Shown here piece after piece: positions 26,952 to 35,513 of a DNA stretch of 64,000 bases. How positions within the stretch are numbered: position 1 is the first letter of the stretch; the number at the start of each line of letters is the position of its first letter. The translations under genes were made by a program, and so were the position numbers. This stretch comes from an uncultured Romboutsia sp. (GTDB lineage Bacteria > Bacillota > Clostridia > Peptostreptococcales > Peptostreptococcaceae). Under the pieces are notes generated by a model. It saw only the letters and a list, made by a program, of their open reading frames with translations, had not been told where the DNA came from and made no database searches. The stretch is taken from the NCBI GenBank assembly GCA_937880075.1, contig CALFLM010000059.1, forward strand, positions 1-64,000, given 5' to 3'.

Positions 26952-27127
26952 ACATTTATTGATATTATTATTTTAAATATAATATCAATGGATAGTTTAA
27001 AATTTTCTATTATAGAAATAATAGGAGTATTATGTTATACATTAAGCAAACATAGAAAATAATCTTATGATATAATAGATAAGTTAAAATAAAAGAATCG
27101 AATAATTTACATAAAGGAGTGATAATC

Positions 27128-28036
27128 ATGGCAAGAGGAGACAGAATGGGAGAAAATTATGATGATTATCTAAGAGATGATAATTTACATATAAACTGGT
27201 ATCCAGGTCATATGAAAAAAACTAGAGACTTAGTTAGAAATAACTTAAAGTTAGTTGATGTTGTTGTAGAGCTTTTAGATTCTAGAATCCCTTTTAGTAG
27301 TAGGAATCCAGATATAGATAATTTAGCAGGAAATAAACCAAGAGTTGTTATATTAAATAAATGTGATTTAGCAGATAGGGCTAAATTAGATAGATGGATA
27401 AAATACTATAAAGATCGTGGAATAAAAGCTATACCAGTAGATACGTTAAAAGGTGTAGGTTTAAATAAATTAGTAGATGAATGTAAAAATGTAGTTAAAG
27501 ACAAAATGGATGCTTTAAAAGAAAAAGGTAGAAAAGAAAGGCCTATAAGAATAATGATAGTTGGTATTCCAAATGTAGGAAAATCATCTATAATAAACAA
27601 ATTAACTGGTAGAAAAAGTACGGTTACAGGAGATAGACCAGGTGTAACTAAAGGTAAGCAATGGGTAAGATTAAAAGGAAACTTAGAGTTACTTGATACG
27701 CCAGGTATACTTTGGCCTAAATTTGAAGATCAAGAAGTTGCACTTAACTTAGCATTTTGTAGAGCTATAAAAGATGAGATACTAGATATTGAAACTTTAG
27801 CCCTTAGACTAATAGGAAAGCTTATGGAGATAGAGCCAGAGAAATTAAAGGCAAGATACAAGCTAGAAGAATTAGGTGATAGAGATATAGAAACTATGGA
27901 TATGATAGGTAGTAAAAGAGGTTTTATCATGGGGAATAAGGAACTTGATTATACTCGTATAGCAACAACAGTTTTAAATGAATTTAGAGATGGAAAAATA
28001 GGGAAAATAACTTTAGAAGTTCCTGAAGATATATAA
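27128..28036 (+). CDS. rbgA: Ribosome biogenesis GTPase RbgA (YlqF)
   Basis: A 302-residue circularly permuted GTPase for late 50S assembly. INWYPGHMKKT opens the protein. The G4 motif NKCD precedes the P-loop GIPNVGKSSIIN and the DTPG motif, which is the diagnostic permuted order. A C-terminal helical ANTAR-like domain follows. ATG 27128 lies 9 bases after AAGGAG; ATG 27119 overlaps that site. Confidence 0.95.
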   Translation: MARGDRMGENYDDYLRDDNLHINWYPGHMKKTRDLVRNNLKLVDVVVELLDSRIPFSSRNPDIDNLAGNKPRVVILNKCDLADRAKLDRWIKYYKDRGIKAIPVDTLKGVGLNKLVDECKNVVKDKMDALKEKGRKERPIRIMIVGIPNVGKSSIINKLTGRKSTVTGDRPGVTKGKQWVRLKGNLELLDTPGILWPKFEDQEVALNLAFCRAIKDEILDIETLALRLIGKLMEIEPEKLKARYKLEELGDRDIETMDMIGSKRGFIMGNKELDYTRIATTVLNEFRDGKIGKITLEVPEDI

Positions 28037-28048
28037 ATTTATAATATA

Positions 28049-28081
28049 AAAAATATCATCTAATATTAGATGATATTTTTT
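28049..28081 (+). terminator. Terminator after rbgA
   Basis: A 15-bp perfect stem (28049-28063, 28066-28080) with a minimal loop that itself ends in T residues. Confidence 0.85.
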
Positions 28082-28218
28082 ATATATATGTTCTAATAAT
28101 AATTCTACATTATAAAATAATTTTATTGTTTATTGTATTTTTGAACAATACAAAATAATAACTTTACCTAATGAAGTATGTTAATTAAAACATATATATT
28201 ATAAATTTATATAAGAAA

Positions 28219-28233
28219 AATTATCGGAAAATT
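28219..28233 (+). promoter_or_regulatory. CodY-like box upstream of brnQ
   Basis: AATTATCGGAAAATT matches 13 of 15 positions of the CodY consensus AATTTTCWGAAAATT. It lies about 113 bases upstream of a branched-chain amino acid transporter, a classic CodY target, and codY itself is in this window. A further short ATTTTGAAAAT palindrome is found near 28259. The rest of the 28082-28345 gap is AT-rich with a TATAAT at 28302 but no good -35. Confidence 0.55.
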
Positions 28234-28345
28234 TATTAAATTATAAATATTATTTGCATTTTGAAAATAATAATGTTAAAATAAATTTGAAATATTAAGT
28301 GTATAATTGATTTAATATATATAAAATAAATTAAGGGAGAGTTAT

Positions 28346-29659
28346 ATGAGTAAGACAAATAAAGATGTAATAATATTAGGATTTGCATTATTTGCAATGT
28401 TCTTTGGTGCAGGAAACTTAATATTCCCACCATTTTTAGGAGTTATATCAGGTTCTAACTGGTTGATAGGATTTGGGGGATTTATATTATCAGATGTCGG
28501 TTTAGCATTACTTGCAATAATTGCGGCAGCTAAGTGTAATGGAGAGGTAGATAAAGTACTATCTAGAAGTGGTAAAAAATTAGGTATAATCCTAGGTTCA
28601 GCTATAATGATATGTTTAGGACCATTACTAGCAATACCAAGAACAGCAGCAACAACTTTTGAAATGGGAATTAGCCCCTTATTTAATGGTTTTAGTCCCG
28701 TGTTATTTTCAATAATATTTTTTGTAATAACATTTATATTAACTATAAAGCCATCAAAGGTAGTAGATATAATAGGTCAAATTTTAACTCCAGCACTACT
28801 TATAGCATTAGGGGTGTTAATAGTTAAAGGAATATTATCTCCATTAGGAGAAATGAGTTCAGCATCTATGAGTGAAAATTTATTTGAAGAAGGTGTTAAG
28901 CAAGGTTATCAAACTATGGATGCATTAGGAGCAGCGGCTTTATCAACTGTAATAATATCATCACTTTCAAATAAAGGTTATAAAAATGAAAATCAAAAAG
29001 TTAAACTTACACTAAAAGCAGGAATAGTTGCAGCTATAGGATTAATCTTAGTTTATGGAGGATTAACTTATCTTGGAGCAACAGTATCTACAATGTATGG
29101 ACAAGATGTAGCTAAAACATCACTAATAGTTGAAATTACAGCATCACTTCTTGGTAAGCCAGGAAAGATTATATTAGCTATTATAGTTATGTTAGCTTGT
29201 TTAACAACTGCTATAGGACTTACATCAGCAACGGCACAGTTTTTTGATAAAACTACAAATGGAAAGTTAAAATATGAATTAATAGTTACTATAGTTTGTA
29301 TATTTAGTGCTATAGTATCAAATTTTGGAGTAAGTACTATAATAAAGTTCTCAGGGCCAATATTAGATATAATATATCCAGCAACAATAGTATTAGTTAT
29401 AATGACTTTACTTGGTAATAAGATAAAAAATAATAACGCCTTTAAAGGTGCAACTTATGTGGCATTAATAGTAAGTATAATAACCGTTTTAAATAATATG
29501 AAATTAATAAATATACCATTTATAAATGAACTACCTTTTTCATCTATAGGGTTTAACTGGATATTACCGGTTTTAATAGGAGCAATTATAGGTAATTTTG
29601 TACCATCATTTGATAAAAATAATAAAGAATTAGAATTTAGAGCAAATAAAGTTGGATAA
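28346..29659 (+). CDS. brnQ: Branched-chain amino acid transporter BrnQ
   Basis: A 437-residue inner-membrane cation symporter of the LIVCS family with about 12 hydrophobic helices. The opening VIILGFALFAMFFGAGNLIFPP and LGPLLAIPRTAATTFEMG are diagnostic. It imports Leu, Ile and Val. It is monocistronic, with terminators on both sides, and sits between rbgA and rnhB, which are usually neighbours. The upstream CodY-like site suggests repression when branched-chain amino acids are abundant. Confidence 0.93.
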   Translation: MSKTNKDVIILGFALFAMFFGAGNLIFPPFLGVISGSNWLIGFGGFILSDVGLALLAIIAAAKCNGEVDKVLSRSGKKLGIILGSAIMICLGPLLAIPRTAATTFEMGISPLFNGFSPVLFSIIFFVITFILTIKPSKVVDIIGQILTPALLIALGVLIVKGILSPLGEMSSASMSENLFEEGVKQGYQTMDALGAAALSTVIISSLSNKGYKNENQKVKLTLKAGIVAAIGLILVYGGLTYLGATVSTMYGQDVAKTSLIVEITASLLGKPGKIILAIIVMLACLTTAIGLTSATAQFFDKTTNGKLKYELIVTIVCIFSAIVSNFGVSTIIKFSGPILDIIYPATIVLVIMTLLGNKIKNNNAFKGATYVALIVSIITVLNNMKLINIPFINELPFSSIGFNWILPVLIGAIIGNFVPSFDKNNKELEFRANKVG

Positions 29660-29660
29660 T

Positions 29661-29700
29661 AAAAAACTCGCTGATAATAATTTTATCAGTGAGTTTTTTT
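29661..29700 (+). terminator. Terminator after brnQ
   Basis: A 17-position stem (29661-29677, 29683-29699, one G-U pair) ends in seven T residues. In the remaining 340 bases to rnhB I see only AT-rich sequence and one inverted repeat. Confidence 0.88.
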
Positions 29701-29959
29701 ATATAATAAATGTTATTATAAAATTTAATTTGAGCAATATATAATAACATAATATATAGAGTTGAAAATTTAGAAATAATATTTCAAGTAAGTGGTGCTA
29801 TAACAATTTGTAAGAACTATTATAAACACTTTAAAATAAATGAAGAAAATTTTATATTATAAATAATAATTATAAGGTATACTAATATATAGCTAATAAA
29901 CTATGAAGAATTTTATATCTTAAAATTATGTAGATATACTTTTAAAATGGTATATGCAG

Positions 29960-29998
29960 GCATTATATTTATCTAAGTTTTGGAATTAAATATAATGC
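29960..29998. repeat. 12-bp inverted repeat upstream of rnhB
   Basis: GCATTATATTTA (29960-29971) and its exact complement TAAATATAATGC (29987-29998) flank a 15-base loop, 46 bases before the rnhB start. It could be an operator or an mRNA leader hairpin. Confidence 0.5.
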
Positions 29999-30044
29999 AT
30001 ATGATATAAAAATTACATGATACAAATAGTGTAAGGAGAAAGTC

Positions 30045-30812
30045 ATGAAAGATAAAAGTGTAAAGGAAATTAAAGAAATAGTAGACAGTTTAAGTATAGA
30101 TAAATACTTAGAGTATATGGATATATTAAAAAGTGATGAAAGAAAATCAGTTCAAAATATAGCAATTAAAATGGGTAAAAAATTAGATAATATAAGAAAA
30201 GAAGAAGAAAGATTAGAACTTATAAATACATATGAAAATGAAGGATACACTAAAGGGTATTTATATATAGGGGGAATAGATGAAGCTGGGCGTGGGCCAC
30301 TAGCAGGCCCTGTAGTAGCTAGTGTGGTAGTATTTAAACCAAATACAAAGATAGAAGGAATAAATGATTCTAAAAAACTAAGTGAAGCTAAAAGAGAAGA
30401 GTTATTCGATAGAATAAAAGAAGAGGCTTTAGATTATGGAATAGGTATAGTTAATAATGAAGATATAGATAAATATAATATATTAAATGCTACTTATATG
30501 GCGATGAAAAAGGCTTTAAATTGTTTAAAAAATACACCAGATTATTTATTAATAGATGCGGCTACAATACCAGGCATAGAAATACATCAAAAGCCAATAA
30601 TTAAGGGAGATTCTAAATCTATATCAATTGCAGCAGCTAGTATATTGGCTAAAGTTACAAGAGATAATATAATGTATCAATACGATGAGATATTTCCGGA
30701 ATATGGATTTAAATCTCATAAAGGCTATGGAACAAAGGAACACTATGAAGCAATTGAAAAATATGGAATAACTCGTATACATAGAAAGAGTTTCTTAAAA
30801 AATGTGCTATAA
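30045..30812 (+). CDS. rnhB: Ribonuclease HII
   Basis: A 255-residue enzyme removing ribonucleotides and RNA-DNA hybrids. The catalytic start YIGGIDEAGRGPLAGPVVAS has the DEAGRG motif (about residue 80). LLIDAATIPG and the SIAAASILAKVTRD segment supply the other acidic and basic residues. An N-terminal 70-residue helical region precedes it, as in other Firmicutes RNase HII. Confidence 0.95.
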   Translation: MKDKSVKEIKEIVDSLSIDKYLEYMDILKSDERKSVQNIAIKMGKKLDNIRKEEERLELINTYENEGYTKGYLYIGGIDEAGRGPLAGPVVASVVVFKPNTKIEGINDSKKLSEAKREELFDRIKEEALDYGIGIVNNEDIDKYNILNATYMAMKKALNCLKNTPDYLLIDAATIPGIEIHQKPIIKGDSKSISIAAASILAKVTRDNIMYQYDEIFPEYGFKSHKGYGTKEHYEAIEKYGITRIHRKSFLKNVL

Positions 30813-30830
30813 TTTTATAGGAAAGTTTAT

Positions 30831-30945
30831 TTTAAAAATTTATATAAATTTAGTATAATTACTAAGTATAAAAAGAGAGATATTAGCAAAACTAAGAATT
30901 ATAGATATACTATAAAACTTTGTTTAAAAATAACTCTCTTTTATT
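30831..30945 (+). ncRNA. Candidate small RNA between rnhB and the capA-like gene
   Basis: TTTAAA (30831-30836), 17 bases, then TATAAT (30854-30859) form a promoter just after rnhB. A transcript from about 30866 would begin near AAAAGAGAG (30871-30879), which pairs perfectly with CTCTCTTTT (30934-30942). That closes a loop of about 54 bases and ends at a T-run. No ORF is present. It could instead be only the shared terminator of the two convergent genes. Confidence 0.35.
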
Positions 30946-31074
30946 TTAAAGCTCTACTTTAAAAGTTGTTATGTTTAAAATGAGTGTTTGTTGATATTAC
31001 AAATATTTAATATTAACAAAAGTATTAAATATTATTATATTTTTATTAATATTTTCATAGAGCTTTTAAAATAG

Positions 31075-32355
31075 TTATTTGAATGGACTATTTATAACAC
31101 TTATTATATCAGATTCTTTAACTTGTGAGGCAGTATTATTATAAGAATTTTTTAGTTTTTCTAAAGTTATATTATCTAAATTACTAAAATTTTCCTTATT
31201 AGTTATAGGTAAAACCTCATAAACCATCTTACTCCCACCATTATATTTATTAACCCATGTAGGAATACAATTTACTTTAGATACAAATGTTTTGTCATTA
31301 TTTTTAGTAATTTCGATGTTAACCATAAGTCCATCTTCAGTAAAAGGTGTTCCTAAAAGTTCTCTTCTTTGATTTGATATAAAATTTCCAAGAGAATATA
31401 TAACTAAAGTTTCATGACTTTCATCAGTAGATTTTATTATTTCAACAGGTTGAACTACATGAGGGTGAGATCCTATTATTATATCTACGCCACTATCACT
31501 AAGTTTTTGGGCTAAATCATATTGAAACTGGTTAGGAGTTCTTTTGTATTCATCTCCCCAATGGATAATAAGTATTTGGATATCTGTATGAGATATATTT
31601 TTTAGAGTATTATTTATAGTGTTAAAAGCATTATTTACATCTGATTTATCAAATACATTTAATTTATCTTTAGACTTATCTGAAACTTTTATACCATTTA
31701 AAAATTTAGTGTTTTCTCTAATTTCTCCATAAGAAAAAGATGTTATTCCTAAACTTATTTCATTAATTTCTTTTATTAAATAATTCTTATTACCTACATT
31801 TGAAATAGTTCCTATAGTGTCAAGTTGTTTAGATTTTAATACATCTAAAGTTCTTTCAACCCCTAAATCACCTTTATCAAAGGAATGATTGTTTATAGTT
31901 GAAACTATATCTACACCTGCATTTTTTAATGCATCAGCTAAAGTGTCAGGTGTATTAAAAGTTGGATAAGAGCTATAGGGTATACTATCACCAGCTAATG
32001 TAGTTTCTAAATTTGCAATAGATAAATCAGCTTCTTTTATGTAATTTGACACATATTTATAATTATTATCAAAAGAATATGTATTTGTTTTAGGATCGTG
32101 TTGTGCATTAAGTTGAGGTGTATGAGCCATAACATCTCCTATTGCATTTATAGTAACCTTACTAGTTTTATTATTTGCCAAAGTTTCTAAAGTTTGTTCA
32201 CCTTTTACTACTTCACTATTATATTTTTTATTAAATAAATTAAAGCTATTAAATAAAAGAATAAAAGCTAGTACTAAAGTTGATAAATATAATCCTACTA
32301 TTTTAAATTTATTTTTTATTCTTATTTTTTTCTTTTTTTCATCATATCTTCCCAT
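31075..32355 (-). CDS. CapA-family (PGA_cap) metallophosphatase-like protein
   Basis: A 426-residue protein on the reverse strand. A positively charged N-terminus and one membrane helix (about residues 17-38) suggest an extracellular anchored enzyme. CapA-family motifs are INAIGDVMAH, ANLETTLAG, INNHSFDKGDLG, IIHWGDEY and GSHPHVVQP, with SLGNFI. The family is related to calcineurin-like phosphatases and includes poly-gamma-glutamate capsule proteins. No capB, capC or capE is nearby, so capsule synthesis is not implied. GGGGGG precedes the start. Transcription is convergent with rnhB and divergent from yraN. Confidence 0.88.
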   Translation of the reverse strand: MGRYDEKKKKIRIKNKFKIVGLYLSTLVLAFILLFNSFNLFNKKYNSEVVKGEQTLETLANNKTSKVTINAIGDVMAHTPQLNAQHDPKTNTYSFDNNYKYVSNYIKEADLSIANLETTLAGDSIPYSSYPTFNTPDTLADALKNAGVDIVSTINNHSFDKGDLGVERTLDVLKSKQLDTIGTISNVGNKNYLIKEINEISLGITSFSYGEIRENTKFLNGIKVSDKSKDKLNVFDKSDVNNAFNTINNTLKNISHTDIQILIIHWGDEYKRTPNQFQYDLAQKLSDSGVDIIIGSHPHVVQPVEIIKSTDESHETLVIYSLGNFISNQRRELLGTPFTEDGLMVNIEITKNNDKTFVSKVNCIPTWVNKYNGGSKMVYEVLPITNKENFSNLDNITLEKLKNSYNNTASQVKESDIISVINSPFK

Positions 32356-32481
32356 TAAACATTCCCCCCTACATAGTGATTTTAATGATTTAATTAAAAA
32401 ATTTCAATTATAAAAGGAAAAAAATGTATATAAAATGAATATTAGGGACAATACTTACAAAAAAGTACATAGGAGATACTT

Positions 32482-32826
32482 ATGAATAATATTCAAAAAG
32501 GTAGAGTTGGTGAAAGGATTGCATTAAGATATCTAATAGATAATAGGGCAAATATTTTAGCAACTAATTATAGAATAAATAGTGGAGAAATAGATATAAT
32601 AGCTAAAATTAATGAAGAATTAGTATTTATAGAAGTTAAGTCAAGAACTAACATAAAGTTTGGTTATCCATCAGAAGCTGTAGATTATAGAAAGATTAGA
32701 AAAATAGTAAATACAGCTAAGTACTATATTTTAAAAAATAACTTGAATAATGTGCCGATAAGATTTGATGTTATAGAGATATATTTAAAAGATAAGAAAA
32801 TAAATCATATAGTTAATGCTTTTTAG
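32482..32826 (+). CDS. yraN: YraN family (UPF0102) putative endonuclease
   Basis: A 114-residue protein with the family core GRVGERIALRYL, SGEIDIIAKINEELVFIEVKSRT and YPSEAVDYRKIRKI. This is a PD-(D/E)XK nuclease-like fold. It is next to comM and dprA, a common arrangement, and its biochemical role remains uncertain. Confidence 0.92.
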   Translation: MNNIQKGRVGERIALRYLIDNRANILATNYRINSGEIDIIAKINEELVFIEVKSRTNIKFGYPSEAVDYRKIRKIVNTAKYYILKNNLNNVPIRFDVIEIYLKDKKINHIVNAF

Positions 32827-32838
32827 AAAGGAGTATAG

Positions 32839-34377
32839 ATGCTTAGTATAATAAATTCTAGCAATTTAATCGGAATAAATGGTCATCTAATAAAGATAGA
32901 AATAGATATAAGTAATGGGATTCCTTCATTTAACATAGTAGGTTTAGCTAGTACTGAAATAAAAGAGTCTAGGGAACGCGTAAAATCAGCAATAATGAAT
33001 AGTGGATACAGATTTCCTAATTCTAGAATAGTTGTAAATTTGTCACCTGCAGATATGAAAAAAGAAGGATCTTTTCTTGACTTAGCTATATCTATAGGAA
33101 TTTTAAGAGAATTTATAAGAAAAGATAATGGATATTTAGATGAAAGTATGTTTATAGGAGAGCTTTCTTTAGATGGAAAGCTTCAAAAGGTAAGAGGGAT
33201 ACTTCCAATTATAATAGGAGCTAAGGAATATAATATAAAAAGATTATTTTTACCATATGATAATTTTTTAGAAGGCCTGTTTATAGATGGTATAGATATT
33301 ATACCAGTAAAGAGTTTAAAGCAATGTATAGACTTTTTAAATGGAAGTTTAGATATAAGTAAAGAGTCTATTATTAATGATATTAATATAAATAAAAAAG
33401 AAAAATGTAAAAATGAATATGAAGAAGATTTTTGTGATGTATCTGGAAACTATTTTGTAAAGAGATGTGTTGAGATAGCTGCAGCTGGCAATCATAATAT
33501 GTTAATGATTGGACCTCCAGGTTCTGGAAAGACAATGATAGCAAAAAGAATAAGAACGATACTTCCAGATATAAATAAGGAAGAAATGATAGAAATTAGC
33601 AAAATTTATAGTTCAATAGGATTAATAGATGATAAAAAAGGCATTATAGATAAAAGACCATTTAGGTCACCACATCATACATCTACTAAGCAAGCTATGA
33701 TAGGTGGAGGGATTGATGCAAAACCAGGAGAAGTAGTATTAGCCCATAGAGGTGTGTTATTTTTAGATGAAATAGCTGAGTTTGATAGAAAAATATTAGA
33801 AACTTTAAGACAACCTATAGAAGATAAGATTATAAATATATCTAGAATAAAATATAATTTTGAGTATCCATGTAACTTTTTATTAGTGGGAGCAATGAAT
33901 CCATGTCCATGTGGATATTATATGTCAGAAAATGAATGTAGGTGTAAAACATATGAAATAGATAGATATATAAACAAAATATCTGGACCATTATTAGATA
34001 GATTTGATTTATTTGTAGAGGTTAACTCAATACCATACAAAGAGTTTATAAATACAAAATCAGAAACATCTCATGATATAAGAAAAAGAGTTCAAAGTGC
34101 AAGATATATACAACAAACTAGATTTAAAAATTACAATATAAAAACTAATGATGAAATGAATTCTTCAATGGTAAATGAGTATTGTAAGTTAAATGATGAA
34201 GGTTTAGATACTATCAACTTAATATTTGATAAATACAAATTAAGTAATAGAAGTTATACAAAATTATTAAAAGTTGCGAGAACAATAGCAGATTTGGATG
34301 AAGAAAATACTATAAAATCTAATCATATAATAGAAGCTTTTTCTTTTAGGAAAACTTATTATAAATATTTTGAATAG
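32839..34377 (+). CDS. comM: ComM/YifB family AAA+ ATPase (Mg-chelatase-like)
   Basis: A 512-residue protein. The N-terminal ChlI-like domain (IEIDISNGIPSFNIVGLA) is followed by the AAA+ core with Walker A GPPGSGKTM near residue 228, Walker B LFLDEIAEF, the RQPIED and NPCPCGY segments, and the C-terminal Mg-chelatase domain. ComM homologues are hexameric helicases promoting branch migration during natural transformation. Its neighbour dprA supports a DNA-uptake or recombination role. Confidence 0.93.
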   Translation: MLSIINSSNLIGINGHLIKIEIDISNGIPSFNIVGLASTEIKESRERVKSAIMNSGYRFPNSRIVVNLSPADMKKEGSFLDLAISIGILREFIRKDNGYLDESMFIGELSLDGKLQKVRGILPIIIGAKEYNIKRLFLPYDNFLEGLFIDGIDIIPVKSLKQCIDFLNGSLDISKESIINDININKKEKCKNEYEEDFCDVSGNYFVKRCVEIAAAGNHNMLMIGPPGSGKTMIAKRIRTILPDINKEEMIEISKIYSSIGLIDDKKGIIDKRPFRSPHHTSTKQAMIGGGIDAKPGEVVLAHRGVLFLDEIAEFDRKILETLRQPIEDKIINISRIKYNFEYPCNFLLVGAMNPCPCGYYMSENECRCKTYEIDRYINKISGPLLDRFDLFVEVNSIPYKEFINTKSETSHDIRKRVQSARYIQQTRFKNYNIKTNDEMNSSMVNEYCKLNDEGLDTINLIFDKYKLSNRSYTKLLKVARTIADLDEENTIKSNHIIEAFSFRKTYYKYFE

Positions 34378-34386
34378 AGGTAATTT

Positions 34387-35487
34387 ATGAATATTAATGA
34401 TACTTATTTGTGGCTAAAGTCTATAGATGGAGTAACAAATAATAATATAAATCAAATAGAGTCAAATAATATAGATATTAAAGATTTAATTAATTTTAGT
34501 GATAAGGAAATATATAATTTAAAAAATATAAATACAAATATCAAGGAAAATATAGTAAAATATAAAAGTCTGACTTATTTAGATGAAATAAAGTCAAATC
34601 TTGAGAAAAAATTTATAAAATATGTTAGCATTTATGATAAGTCGTATCCATCTAATTTGAAACATATATATGATGCACCGAAAGTATTATTTTATAAGGG
34701 TAACTTAGATGTATTAAAAAATAATATTAACTTGGCTATGGTAGGTTCCAGAAAATGCACTCAGTACGGGATTAATTGTGCAAAAAATATAAGTAAAAGT
34801 TTATCGGATTTAGGTATAAATATTATAAGTGGATTAGCTATAGGAATAGATACATATAGCCATGTAGGATGTTTAGAAGGTAAAGGAAAAACAGTAGCAG
34901 TAATTGGATCTCCTTTAGATAATATATTACCGAGACGAAATATTAAATTAGCTCAAAAAATATTGGAGGATGGAGGTTTGATATTGTCTGAATATAATAT
35001 TGGAAACAATGTTTATCCTAGTAATTATGCTTATAGAAATAGGATATTAAGTTGGGTAAGTGATGGTGTTATAGTAGTTGAGGCTGCTAAAAAAAGTGGT
35101 GCATTAATTACTGTTGAGTATGCATTAGACCAAGGTAAAAATGTTTTTTCCATTCCAGGAAATATAAACTCATGTATGAGTGAAGGATGCCATAAAATAA
35201 TAAAAGAAGGTGCAACATTAATTCATAGTGTTGAAGATATATTAAGTGAATATCAAATTAATAGGCATAATAGTATAGAAAATTCTAAAAAATATGATAA
35301 TATTAAATTAAATGAAAAAAGTATTGAAATATTAGAATTAATAAAAGATAATGGTATCTTGAATATAGATGAAATTTGTGATAATACTAAAATGGAAGTA
35401 AAATATGTAAATACAATCTTAAATGAACTAGTACTTAAAGATTTATTAATAGAGACGAATAATCAAGTATACAGTTTAAATATATAA
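34387..35487 (+). CDS. dprA: DNA-processing protein DprA
   Basis: A 366-residue RecA loader for incoming single-stranded DNA. A SAM-like N-terminal region precedes the Rossmann core YPSNLKHIYDAPKVLFYKG, MVGSRKCTQYG, ISGLAIGIDTYSH, AVIGSPLDNILPRRN and VVEAAKKSGALITVEYALDQG. A winged-helix-like C-terminal segment follows. The gene is coupled to comM with a 9-base gap and lies upstream of topA, as in many Firmicutes. Confidence 0.95.
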   Translation: MNINDTYLWLKSIDGVTNNNINQIESNNIDIKDLINFSDKEIYNLKNINTNIKENIVKYKSLTYLDEIKSNLEKKFIKYVSIYDKSYPSNLKHIYDAPKVLFYKGNLDVLKNNINLAMVGSRKCTQYGINCAKNISKSLSDLGINIISGLAIGIDTYSHVGCLEGKGKTVAVIGSPLDNILPRRNIKLAQKILEDGGLILSEYNIGNNVYPSNYAYRNRILSWVSDGVIVVEAAKKSGALITVEYALDQGKNVFSIPGNINSCMSEGCHKIIKEGATLIHSVEDILSEYQINRHNSIENSKKYDNIKLNEKSIEILELIKDNGILNIDEICDNTKMEVKYVNTILNELVLKDLLIETNNQVYSLNI

Positions 35488-35513
35488 AGAAAACAAGTGG
35501 GGGTGTGTAATTA

